Shown here piece by piece: positions 7,506-15,941 of a DNA stretch of 57,025 bases (the stretch's first letter is position 1; every line of letters begins with the position of its first letter). This DNA comes from Rhodobacterales bacterium (GTDB lineage Bacteria; Pseudomonadota; Alphaproteobacteria; Rhodobacterales; Rhodobacteraceae). The DNA lies in contig PDSA01000006.1 of NCBI GenBank assembly GCA_002748285.1, forward strand, positions 1 through 57,025. Direction: 5' to 3'. The notes under the pieces were generated by a model. The model was given only the letters and a program-made list of their open reading frames with translations, had not been told where the DNA came from and made no database searches. Position numbers and translations under genes: made by a program.

Positions 7506-9548
7506 ATGGCAAAAACCGATCCGCTGGTTATTTTCACCCCGTCGGGCAAGCGCGGCCGTTTCCCGATTGGCACTCCGGTACTGACCGCGGCGCGCCAGCT
7601 TGGGGTCGATCTGGACAGCGTCTGCGGCGGGCGGGGCAAATGCTCACGCTGTCAGGTGACGCCCTCATATGGCGAATTTCCCAAACATGGGGTGGTGGTG
7701 GCCAAGGATGCGCTCAGCGCCTGGAACGCCACCGAAGAGCGTTATAAATCCATTCGCGGCCTGATCGAAGGGCGGCGTCTGGGTTGCCAGGCCAACATTC
7801 AGGGCGATGTGGTGCTTGACGTGCCGCCGGAAAGTCAGGTGCATCAACAGGTGGTGCGCAAGGCCGCCGAGGCCCGCGATATTCTCCTGAACCCCACCGT
7901 GCGGCTGTTTTATATCGAGGTCGCCCAGCCCGACATGCACGACCCTTCCGGCGATCTGGAGCGGGTGATTCAGGCGTTGCGCGATCAATGGCAGTTGGAT
8001 CAGGTCAGCGCCGATTTCAGCGTGCTGCCCAGCCTGCAAAGCATATTGCGCAAAGGGGAATGGAAAGTCACCGTCGCCCTGCACCAGCCCGCCGATGACG
8101 CGCCTTGGCAGATCATGCATCTCTGGCCGGGCTTCCATGACAGCCCGGCCTATGGGCTGGCTGTGGATCTGGGCTCGACCACCATCGCGGCGCATCTGTG
8201 CGACCTCAGCAGCGGCGAGGTGCTGGCCTCCTCCGGCCTGATGAACCCGCAAATCCGCTTTGGCGAAGATTTGATGAGCCGCGTCTCCTACGGCATGATG
8301 AATGATGGCGGCGTGGCCGACATGACCAAAGCGGTGCGCGATGGGCTGAACCAGCTGTTTACGCAAATCTGCCAGCAGGCCGGGATCAGCCCGGATCAGG
8401 TGCTGGATTGCGTCTTTGTCTGCAACCCGGTGATGCACCACCTGCTGCTGGGCATTGATCCTTACGAGCTGGGGCAAGCGCCGTTTGCGCTGGCAACCTC
8501 GGATGCGATCCGGCTGAAGGCCAAGGATCTGGAGATTGATCTGCATCCTGAGACCCGCAGCTATATCCTGCCCTGCATCGCCGGCCATGTTGGGGCCGAT
8601 GCCGCCGCCGTGGCGCTGGCGCAAGAGCCGCAGAATTCGGATGATCTGGTGCTGCTGGTCGATGTCGGCACCAATGCGGAACTGCTGCTGGGCAACCGGG
8701 AACGCCTGATCGCCTGTTCCTCTCCCACCGGCCCGGCCTTTGAAGGGGCGCAAATCAGCGCCGGCCAACGTGCCGCCCCCGGCGCGATCGAACATGTGCG
8801 CATTGACCCGGTCAGCAAAGAGCCACGCTTCCAGGTGATCGGCTCTGAACTGTGGTCGGATGAGCCCGGCTTTGAAGAGGCCATCGCCAGCACCGGAGTC
8901 ACCGGCATTTGCGGCTCGGGCATTATCGAGATGGTGGCTGAAATGCGTCTGGCCGGGATTGTCGACAGCCCCGGCCTGATTGGCTCGGCCGAGCAAACCG
9001 GCACCGCACGCTGTTTCGCCGATGGGCGCACCCATTCCTATCTGGTGTGGGACGGATCGGCTACGGGGGGGCAGCGCATCAGCGTGACCAACCGCGATAT
9101 TCGGGAAATCCAGATGGCCAAGGCGGCGCTTTATTCCGGGGCGCGGCTGTTGATGGATAAATTCGGCGTGGATCATATCGATCGCGTGGTGCTGGCAGGG
9201 GCGTTTGGGGCGCATATCTCGCCCAAACATGCGATGATTCTGGGCATGATCCCGGATTGTGCGCTGGATCGGGTCAGTTCGGCCGGTAATGCCGCGGGCA
9301 CGGGGGCGCGGATTGCGCTGCTCAACCGCTCGGCCCGGCGTGAGATCGAAGCCACCGTGCGCAACATCCACAAGGTCGAAACCGCGATTGAGCCCCGGTT
9401 TCAAGAGCATTTCGTGAACGCTTCGGCCATCCCCAACGCGGCCGAGCCCTTTCCCATCCTCAATTCACTGGTTGCACTGCCCGAGGTCAATTTCAACACC
9501 GGCGGCGGTGATGGTGCCCGGCGCGGCAGACGGCGGCGCAGGGGATAG
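7506..9548 (+). CDS. 2Fe-2S/ASKHA corrinoid-activation protein (RACo/RamA-like, DUF4445)
   Basis: The 680-residue protein begins with a ferredoxin-type domain whose 2Fe-2S ligands can be read as C40, C46, C49 and C94. A linker and an ASKHA ATPase fold follow: LAVDLGSTTIAAHLCD near 218 and VLLVDVGTNAELLLG near 382. Proteins of this design reduce inactive Co(II) corrinoid back to Co(I) with ATP. This fits the corrinoid methyltransferase upstream, although no corrinoid protein or substrate methyltransferase lies in the window. The C-terminus ends RRGRRRRRG, much like the tail of the methyltransferase but with different codons. A terminator follows. Confidence 0.88.
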   Translation: MAKTDPLVIFTPSGKRGRFPIGTPVLTAARQLGVDLDSVCGGRGKCSRCQVTPSYGEFPKHGVVVAKDALSAWNATEERYKSIRGLIEGRRLGCQANIQGDVVLDVPPESQVHQQVVRKAAEARDILLNPTVRLFYIEVAQPDMHDPSGDLERVIQALRDQWQLDQVSADFSVLPSLQSILRKGEWKVTVALHQPADDAPWQIMHLWPGFHDSPAYGLAVDLGSTTIAAHLCDLSSGEVLASSGLMNPQIRFGEDLMSRVSYGMMNDGGVADMTKAVRDGLNQLFTQICQQAGISPDQVLDCVFVCNPVMHHLLLGIDPYELGQAPFALATSDAIRLKAKDLEIDLHPETRSYILPCIAGHVGADAAAVALAQEPQNSDDLVLLVDVGTNAELLLGNRERLIACSSPTGPAFEGAQISAGQRAAPGAIEHVRIDPVSKEPRFQVIGSELWSDEPGFEEAIASTGVTGICGSGIIEMVAEMRLAGIVDSPGLIGSAEQTGTARCFADGRTHSYLVWDGSATGGQRISVTNRDIREIQMAKAALYSGARLLMDKFGVDHIDRVVLAGAFGAHISPKHAMILGMIPDCALDRVSSAGNAAGTGARIALLNRSARREIEATVRNIHKVETAIEPRFQEHFVNASAIPNAAEPFPILNSLVALPEVNFNTGGGDGARRGRRRRRG

Positions 9549-9605
9549 GTAAGTCTTTTTGTTTTAAAACAATAAGTTATAAGCCACAACTCACCCTCAT
9601 CAAAA

Positions 9606-9681
9606 GCCTCTGCACAATGCAGTATAATACGGAACACGCCGGGCTGCGCCTCTCTTGGCAGGCGCGGCCCGGCGTTTTTTT
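9606..9681 (+). terminator. rho-independent terminator formed by an intergenic repeat
   Basis: The stem CGCCGGGCTGCGCCT pairs with AGGCGCGGCCCGGCG (9637-9674, one bulge) and is followed by seven T residues (9675-9681). The upstream part (CCTCTGCACAATGCAGTATAAT) belongs to a short intergenic repeat also found at 15867-15925 (inverted) and 30105-30163. It terminates the corrinoid-activator transcript before pepF. Confidence 0.8.
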
Positions 9682-9809
9682 CTCTCAAGCCCCGTCATTC
9701 AGCGACCTTCTTTCCCAACAAATCCCCCCTTTCACCACGCCCCCTCTTGCACCGCCCCGTGCGGGGCGCTTATGTGGAGCGCAACAGCATTTGATCAAAG
9801 AGGCTCCTC

Positions 9810-11636
9810 ATGCAACTGTCCTTCCCCGCCCCGGTGTTTCACTCGGATTCCGAAACCGCCACGTCCGCATTCGCCGATCTGCCCGAATGGGATCTGAGCG
9901 ATCTCTATGCGGCCCCAGATGCCCCGGAATTTGAGCGCGACCTGAACTGGCTGCAAACCGCCTGCGCCGATTTCGCCGCCAAATATCAGGGCAAGCTGGC
10001 CGATCTGGACGCCGCCGGCCTGCTGGACTGTGTGCGGAACTATGAGAAAATCAGCAATATCGGCGGGCGGCTGATGTCTTATGCCGGTTTGCGTTACTAT
10101 CAGAACACCACCGATGCCGACCGGGCGCAATTCATGCAGAATGCTCAGGAAAGGGTCACGGTGTTCACCGCGCCTTTGGTGTTTTATTCGCTGGAAATCA
10201 ACCGGCTGGAGGACGCCGCGCTGGATCGAATGCTGGCGGAAAACGCCGATCTGGCCCGTTATCGCCCGATCTTTGAAAACTTGCGCGCCATGCGCCCCTA
10301 TCAGCTGTCGGATGAGCTCGAGCAATTCCTGCATGATCAGAGCAGCGTCGGGGCCACTGCTTGGAACAAGCTGTTTGACGAAACCATTGCCGGGCTGATG
10401 TTTACCGTCGATGGGCAAGAGCTCAATCTGGAAAGCACCCTGAACCTGCTGACCGAACAGGACCGCAGCAAGCGTCAGGCCGCCGCCGAAGCTCTGGCGG
10501 TGGTGTTTGGCCAGAACCTGAAGCTGTTTGCCCGGGTGCATAACACGCTGGCCAAGGAAAAGGCGATCGAGGATCAGTGGCGCAAAATGCCCAGCCCGCA
10601 GACCGGGCGGCATTTGTCCAATCAGGTCGAACCCGAGGTGGTCGAGGCGCTGCGCAATGCGGTTGTGGCCGCCTATCCGAAGCTGTCGCATCGCTATTAC
10701 GCGCTCAAGGCCAAATGGCTGGGGCTGGAGACCATGGAGGTCTGGGATCGCAACGCGCCGCTGCCGATGCAAAGCGACGAGGTGATCAGCTGGAAACAGG
10801 CCGAGAAAACCGTACTGGACGCCTATGCCGCCTTTGATCCGCGCATGGCCGAAATCGCCCAACCATTTTTTGACAAGGGCTGGATTGATGCGGGCGTGAA
10901 GCCGGGCAAGGCTCCGGGCGCGTTTGCCCATCCGACGGTGACCAATGTGCATCCCTATGTGATGCTGAACTATCTGGGCAAGCCGCGCGATGTGATGACG
11001 CTGGCGCATGAGCTGGGCCATGGGGTGCATCAGGTGCTGGCGGCGGAACAAGGCGAGTTACTGTCCTCAACCCCGCTGACCTTGGCCGAAACCGCTTCGG
11101 TATTTGGCGAGATGCTGACCTTCCGCAAACTGCTCGACTCTGCCCAAACGCAGGAGGCGCGCAAGACCCTGCTGGCGGGCAAGGTCGAGGATATGATCAA
11201 CACCGTGGTGCGCCAGATCGCCTTTTACGATTTTGAATGCAAACTGCACGCCGCCCGCGCCGAGGGCGAGCTGACCCCAGATCAGATCAACGCGCTGTGG
11301 ATGTCGGTGCAGGGCGAAAGTCTGGGACCGGTGTTTCATTTCATGGAAGGCTATGAGACCTTCTGGTCCTATGTGCCGCATTTCGTGCATTCTCCGTTTT
11401 ACGTCTATGCCTATGCGTTTGGCGATGGGCTGGTGAATGCGCTTTATGCGGTCTATCAGGAGGGCGATGCGGGCTTTCAGGATAAGTATTTCGACATGCT
11501 CAAGGCTGGGGGCTCGAAGCGCCACAAAGAGCTGTTGGCACCGTTTGGTCTGGATGCCTCTGATCCGAAATTCTGGGATAAGGGGCTGAGCATGATTTCG
11601 GCGATGATTGATGAGTTGGAGCAGATGGAGGGCTGA
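9810..11636 (+). CDS. pepF: M3 family oligoendopeptidase
   Basis: The 608-residue protein has the zinc-metallopeptidase motif HELGH at residues 400-404 (in MTLAHELGHGVHQVLA) and a downstream LAETASVFGEM segment supplying the third ligand region, as in PepF of the M3 family. The length is typical. It is a cytoplasmic enzyme that cleaves short peptides. AGGCTCCTC precedes the start without a strong Shine-Dalgarno sequence. The gene lies between two repeat-bearing gaps and appears to be a single-gene unit. Confidence 0.93.
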   Translation: MQLSFPAPVFHSDSETATSAFADLPEWDLSDLYAAPDAPEFERDLNWLQTACADFAAKYQGKLADLDAAGLLDCVRNYEKISNIGGRLMSYAGLRYYQNTTDADRAQFMQNAQERVTVFTAPLVFYSLEINRLEDAALDRMLAENADLARYRPIFENLRAMRPYQLSDELEQFLHDQSSVGATAWNKLFDETIAGLMFTVDGQELNLESTLNLLTEQDRSKRQAAAEALAVVFGQNLKLFARVHNTLAKEKAIEDQWRKMPSPQTGRHLSNQVEPEVVEALRNAVVAAYPKLSHRYYALKAKWLGLETMEVWDRNAPLPMQSDEVISWKQAEKTVLDAYAAFDPRMAEIAQPFFDKGWIDAGVKPGKAPGAFAHPTVTNVHPYVMLNYLGKPRDVMTLAHELGHGVHQVLAAEQGELLSSTPLTLAETASVFGEMLTFRKLLDSAQTQEARKTLLAGKVEDMINTVVRQIAFYDFECKLHAARAEGELTPDQINALWMSVQGESLGPVFHFMEGYETFWSYVPHFVHSPFYVYAYAFGDGLVNALYAVYQEGDAGFQDKYFDMLKAGGSKRHKELLAPFGLDASDPKFWDKGLSMISAMIDELEQMEG

Positions 11637-11705
11637 TGACCTCTTGCGCAAGCCGTGCCTGGAGCAACAGCTCTGTTAAACCGGCCTGCCCTTTCAAACT
11701 GTCCC

Positions 11706-11752
11706 GCCCGGCCTCTAGGCCGGGCTGCGCCTGCCTGCCCCCCGGCAGGCGC
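11706..11752 (+). repeat. GC-rich double-hairpin intergenic repeat, copy 2
   Basis: The first hairpin (11706-11725) has arms GCCCGGCC and GGCCGGGC around TCTA. The second (11727-11752) has arms GCGCCTGCC and GGCAGGCGC. Relative to copy 1 the innermost pair of the first stem is swapped on both sides (G-C to C-G), a compensatory change. It lies in the 277-bp gap between pepF and hisB; no gene is apparent in that gap. Confidence 0.8.
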
Positions 11753-11913
11753 ATTCGCGCCCGCCCAGGCAGGGCGCTGCCCTACGCTATTAATATCAAG
11801 CGATGCTCTGCAGAGCCCCCTGCCCACCGCTTTTTCGAGGCCCTCCTCACAGACCGCTTGGTTTTCCCCAAAGAGCTGCCTATAGATAAGCAGCACACTA
11901 TTCGGAGGCCATG

Positions 11914-12501
11914 ATGCGCACAGCCAAAATCACCCGCAAAACCGCCGAAACCGATATCTCGGTGGCCCTCAATCTGGACGGCACCGGCAGCTATGACAAC
12001 AGCACCGGCATCGGCTTTTTCGATCACATGCTGGACCAGCTGTCGCGCCATTCGCTGATTGACCTCACCGTGCGCGCCAAGGGCGATCTGCATATCGACG
12101 ATCACCACACGGTCGAGGATGTGGGCATCGCGCTGGGGCAGGCTCTGGTCGCTGCCCTTGGCGATAAAAAGGGCATCCGGCGCTATGCCGACTGCCATCT
12201 GGCGATGGATGATGCCCAGATCCGTTGTGCGCTGGATCTGTCGGCGCGCCCCTATCTGATCTGCAATCTGAACATGCCCACCGCCAAAATCGGCCAGTTC
12301 GATACCGAGCTGGTGCGCGAGTTCTTTCAGGCGCTGTCCACCCATGGCGGCATCACCCTGCATATCGACCAGCTGCACGGCTTCAACTCGCACCACATCG
12401 CCGAGGCCAGTTTCAAGGCCGTAGCCCGTGCCCTGCGGGTGGCGCTGGAAACCGATCCGCGCAAAAGCGATGCCATTCCGTCGACCAAAGGGATGCTCTG
12501 A
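11914..12501 (+). CDS. hisB: imidazoleglycerol-phosphate dehydratase
   Basis: The 195-residue protein carries the family's metal-binding histidine/glutamate motifs: [16 protein letters not shown] (32-47), [15 protein letters not shown] (62-76) and [12 protein letters not shown] near the C-terminus. It dehydrates imidazoleglycerol phosphate in histidine synthesis. It is the monofunctional form, without the phosphatase domain of the enterobacterial fusion. Two ATGs are adjacent; the second (11914) is five bases from GGAGG and is preferred. hisH starts directly after its stop. Confidence 0.95.
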   Translation: MRTAKITRKTAETDISVALNLDGTGSYDNSTGIGFFDHMLDQLSRHSLIDLTVRAKGDLHIDDHHTVEDVGIALGQALVAALGDKKGIRRYADCHLAMDDAQIRCALDLSARPYLICNLNMPTAKIGQFDTELVREFFQALSTHGGITLHIDQLHGFNSHHIAEASFKAVARALRVALETDPRKSDAIPSTKGML

Positions 12502-13140
12502 ATGCTGACCGTGCTGATTGACTATGAAAGCGGCAATCTGCATTCGGCGGAAAAGGCCTTTGACCGGATGGCCAGCGAAACCGGCGCGGGGCAAGTGATG
12601 GTCAGTGACCGCCCCGAGGATGTGCTGCGGGCTGATCGCATCGTGCTGCCCGGGGATGGGGCCTTCCCGGCCTGTAAAAAAGCCCTGTTTGACCATTCCG
12701 GCCTGTTCGAGGCCACCCGCGAGATGGTGATCGAGCGTGGCCGGCCTTTTCTGGGCATTTGCGTCGGGATGCAGATGATGGCCAGCTGGGGGCGCGAATA
12801 TCAGGATACTGAGGGCTTTGACTGGGTCAGTGGCGAGATCATCAAAATCGAGCCCAACGATCCGGCCCTGAAAGTGCCGCATATGGGCTGGAATGATCTG
12901 ATCATCGACATTCCGCATCCGGTGCTGGACGGGGTTCAGACCGGAGACCACGCCTATTTCGTCCACAGCTATAAATTCCAGCCCGCTGACCCCGCCAACC
13001 GTCTGGCGCATGTCGAGTATGGCGGCGACATCACCGCCATCATTGGCCGCGACAATCTGCTGGGGATGCAGTTCCACCCCGAGAAAAGCCAAAAGGCCGG
13101 GCTGCGGATGATCGCCAATTTTCTAAGCTGGGCCCCCTAA
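12502..13140 (+). CDS. hisH: imidazole glycerol phosphate synthase, glutamine amidotransferase subunit
   Basis: The 212-residue class I glutamine amidotransferase has its nucleophile C87 in FLGICVGMQMM and the His/Glu pair H192 and E194 in MQFHPEKSQ. It supplies ammonia from glutamine to HisF to make IGP and AICAR. Its ATG abuts the hisB stop with no gap, so the pair is coupled. hisA and hisF, the usual next genes, are not in this window; pepN follows 27 bp later instead. Confidence 0.95.
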   Translation: MLTVLIDYESGNLHSAEKAFDRMASETGAGQVMVSDRPEDVLRADRIVLPGDGAFPACKKALFDHSGLFEATREMVIERGRPFLGICVGMQMMASWGREYQDTEGFDWVSGEIIKIEPNDPALKVPHMGWNDLIIDIPHPVLDGVQTGDHAYFVHSYKFQPADPANRLAHVEYGGDITAIIGRDNLLGMQFHPEKSQKAGLRMIANFLSWAP

Positions 13141-13167
13141 CCTCCCATCACGCCGTAAGGACACATC

Positions 13168-15717
13168 ATGACCGCTGAAAAACCCACCATCTATCTGGCA
13201 GACTACACCCCTGCGGCCTATCTGGTCGACACGGTCGAGCTGAGCTTCAAGCTGGCCCCGGATGCCACCCGCGTGACCTCGCGCATTGCGTTTTACCCCA
13301 ACCCGGACAGCAAGGATCGCCAGTTTGTTCTGGATGGCGAGCATCTGACGCTGATCAGCGCCCGCATTGACGGGCAAGAGGTTTCGCCCGAAATCACCGA
13401 TACCGGGCTGCGCTGCGATGTGCCGGATGCGCCCTTTATCTGGGAATGCGAGGTCGAGATTTCGCCGATTGAGAACACCGCGCTCAGCGGACTTTACATG
13501 TCAAACGGCATGTATTGCACCCAATGCGAGGCGCAGGGCTTTCGCCGCATCACCTATTACCCCGACCGCCCGGATGTGATGGCCACCTTTAGCGTGCGCG
13601 TTGAAAGCGATCTGCCGGTGCTACTGTCCAACGGCAATCCGGTGGATCAGGGCGAAGGCTGGGCGCAATGGCACGATCCATGGCCGAAACCGGCCTATCT
13701 GTTTGCTCTGGTCGCCGGTGATCTGAAAAACCACCCGGGCCAGTTCACCACCCAATCGGGCCGCGAGGTGACGCTCAATGTCTGGGTGCGCCCCGATGAC
13801 ATCAACAAATGCGCCTTTGCCATGCAGGCGCTGCAAAGCTCGATGCGCTGGGATGAACAGGTTTACGGGCGCGAATATGATCTGGATGTGTTCAACATCG
13901 TCGCGGTGGATGATTTCAACATGGGGGCAATGGAAAACAAGGGGCTGAATATCTTTAATTCCTCCTGCGTTCTGGCCAGCCCGGAAACCAGCACCGATGC
14001 CAATTACAACCGCATCGAAGCCATCATCGCACATGAGTATTTCCACAACTGGACCGGCAACCGCATCACCTGCCGCGATTGGTTCCAGCTGTGCCTGAAA
14101 GAAGGGCTGACGGTTTTCCGCGACAGCCAGTTTACCGCCGATATGCGCGGCGCGGCGGTCAAGCGGATCAGCGATGTGATCGCCCTGCGCAACCGTCAGT
14201 TCAGCGAAGATAACGGCCCGCTGGCGCATCCGGTGCGCCCCTCCAGCTTTCAGGAGATCAACAATTTCTACACCGCCACCGTCTATGAAAAAGGCGCCGA
14301 GGTAATCGGGATGCTCAAGCGTCTGGTGGGCGATGCGGCCTATTACAAAGCGCTGGATCTGTATTTTGAGCGCCATGACGGGCAGGCCTGCACCATTGAG
14401 GATTGGCTCAAAGTGTTCGAAGACAGCACCGGGCGCGATTTAAGCCAGTTCAAGCGCTGGTATTCGCAGGCCGGCACCCCGCGGCTAACGGTAGAGGATG
14501 ACTTTAAGGATGGCCGCTACACCCTTCATTTCAAACAACAAACACCACCCACCCCGGGTCAGGACGACAAGCAGCCGCAGCTTCTGCCCATCGCGGTCGG
14601 GTTGTTGAATGATCGGGGCGAAGAAATCGTTCAAACCCGCATTCTGGAGATGACCGAAGCCGAGCAGAGCTTTACCTTTGACGGGCTGGACGCCAAGCCC
14701 GTGCCTTCGATCCTGCGGGAATTTTCCGCGCCGGTGATCCTGCACAGCCAGACCGATACCCAGACCCGCGCCTTTTTGCTGGCCCATGACACCGACCCGT
14801 TCAACCGCTGGCAGGCCGCCGATGCGCTGGCCAAAGAGCTGTTGCAAAAAATGGTGCTGGAGGATGCCAAGCCCGAGGGGCCGTATCTGGAAACTCTGGC
14901 CAAAATCACCAAAGATGAAAGCCTCGACCCGGCGTTTCGCGCCCTGATCCTGTCGCGCCCCAGCCAGTCCAGCATGGCCGAGATTCTGGCCGAGCAAGGC
15001 CATGTGCCCGACCCGGAGGCGCTCTATCAGGCCTCCAAATCTTTGAGCAAGGCCATTGCCGAAAAGCTGGGTGATGATCTTAAGAAAATCTATGATAATC
15101 ATCAGGTTATGGAGCCTTATTTACCCGATGCTGAAAGTGCGGCGCATCGCAGTCTGGCCAATGCGGCTCTGGCGCTGTTGTCGCGGCTGGATCAGGGCAA
15201 ACAGGCCAGTGCGCAGTTTTACGCCGCTGACAATATGACCCAGCAGCTGGCGGCGCTGGCTTGCCTGCAAATCTGCGACTATGGCGCACAGGCCACCGCA
15301 GATTTCTATCGGCAATGGCAGCAGGACCGGCTGGTGATCGACAACTGGTTTGCGATGCAGATCGTCAATGCCAAGCCGGAAAACGCCGCCACCAAAGCCA
15401 CCGAGCTGACCAATCACCCCGATTTCAATATGAAAAACCCCAACCGCTTCCGGGCCGTGTTCGGGGCGCTGTTTGGCAACCATGCGGGGTTCCATATTGC
15501 CAGCGGGGCGGGCTATGAATTGCTGGCCGATTGGCTGATCCGGCTGGACCCGGTTAATCCGCAGACCACGGCGCGGATGATGACCGGCTTCCAGAGCTGG
15601 CGGCGTTATGATGCCGGGCGTCAGGCGCTGATCCGTCAGCAGCTGGAGCGCATCGCCAACACGCCCGATCTGTCACCCGACACCAGCGAGATGGTGGCGC
15701 GGATTTTGAACGGATAA
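13168..15717 (+). CDS. pepN: aminopeptidase N (M1 family)
   Basis: The 849-residue M1 metallopeptidase has the substrate-binding GAMEN motif at 253-257 and the zinc motif HEYFH at 289-293, with the third ligand E312 in LKEGLTVF. The length and C-terminal helical region match the proteobacterial cytosolic PepN. It removes N-terminal residues from peptides. AAGGACAC precedes the start. It lies 27 bp after hisH on the same strand and may be cotranscribed with it. Beyond its stop come a MITE copy and a second repeat, then convergent lpxD. Confidence 0.95.
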   Translation: MTAEKPTIYLADYTPAAYLVDTVELSFKLAPDATRVTSRIAFYPNPDSKDRQFVLDGEHLTLISARIDGQEVSPEITDTGLRCDVPDAPFIWECEVEISPIENTALSGLYMSNGMYCTQCEAQGFRRITYYPDRPDVMATFSVRVESDLPVLLSNGNPVDQGEGWAQWHDPWPKPAYLFALVAGDLKNHPGQFTTQSGREVTLNVWVRPDDINKCAFAMQALQSSMRWDEQVYGREYDLDVFNIVAVDDFNMGAMENKGLNIFNSSCVLASPETSTDANYNRIEAIIAHEYFHNWTGNRITCRDWFQLCLKEGLTVFRDSQFTADMRGAAVKRISDVIALRNRQFSEDNGPLAHPVRPSSFQEINNFYTATVYEKGAEVIGMLKRLVGDAAYYKALDLYFERHDGQACTIEDWLKVFEDSTGRDLSQFKRWYSQAGTPRLTVEDDFKDGRYTLHFKQQTPPTPGQDDKQPQLLPIAVGLLNDRGEEIVQTRILEMTEAEQSFTFDGLDAKPVPSILREFSAPVILHSQTDTQTRAFLLAHDTDPFNRWQAADALAKELLQKMVLEDAKPEGPYLETLAKITKDESLDPAFRALILSRPSQSSMAEILAEQGHVPDPEALYQASKSLSKAIAEKLGDDLKKIYDNHQVMEPYLPDAESAAHRSLANAALALLSRLDQGKQASAQFYAADNMTQQLAALACLQICDYGAQATADFYRQWQQDRLVIDNWFAMQIVNAKPENAATKATELTNHPDFNMKNPNRFRAVFGALFGNHAGFHIASGAGYELLADWLIRLDPVNPQTTARMMTGFQSWRRYDAGRQALIRQQLERIANTPDLSPDTSEMVARILNG

Positions 15718-15761
15718 GCATTTCAGTCGGTGACAAGCGATAAGGGCTGTGGCTGCCTACC

Positions 15762-15866
15762 TATAGCGTTTGACGAAATAGATGAAACATAGAGCATCAC
15801 TTAACGCGTTGAAATCCTTGATTTCAGGCAGCGTTAAGTGATTCAGGTTTTTCGCATAACGCTTTA
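15762..15866 (+). repeat. 105-bp palindromic MITE-like element, copy A (full length)
   Basis: The element starts TATAGCGTTTGACGAAAT and ends with the imperfect inverse (reverse complement TAAAGCGTTATGCGAAAA). Inner palindromes CACTTAACGC/GCGTTAAGTG and TTGAAATC/GATTTCAG nearly fold the whole unit into one hairpin. It is almost identical to copy E at 56824-56928. It lies between convergent pepN and lpxD and has no coding capacity of its own. Confidence 0.85.
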
Positions 15867-15925
15867 GGCAGGCGCAGCCCGGCGTGTTTGACATTATACG
15901 GCATCCTTTTCAAAGCAGCCTCTGC
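15867..15925 (-). repeat. short GC-rich intergenic repeat with TATAAT segment
   Basis: On the minus strand this reads CCTCTGC, an ATGCCGTATAATGTCAAACA segment, then CGCCGGGCTGCGCCTGCC. The same order is seen at 9606-9681 and 30105-30163. It directly abuts MITE copy A, so two mobile-like repeats sit side by side in the pepN-lpxD gap. Confidence 0.65.
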
Positions 15926-15941
15926 AACCACAGCCCTGCCT

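Noticed and set aside
7665..9410. A 581-codon open frame antisense to the corrinoid activator, and similar long antisense frames over mmsA (20759-22288) and the ybdK/acyl-CoA dehydrogenase region (23120-24757).
   Set aside because: They mirror real genes whose motifs are clear, have His/Arg/Gln-rich composition typical of antisense reading in GC-rich DNA, and show no recognisable domain.
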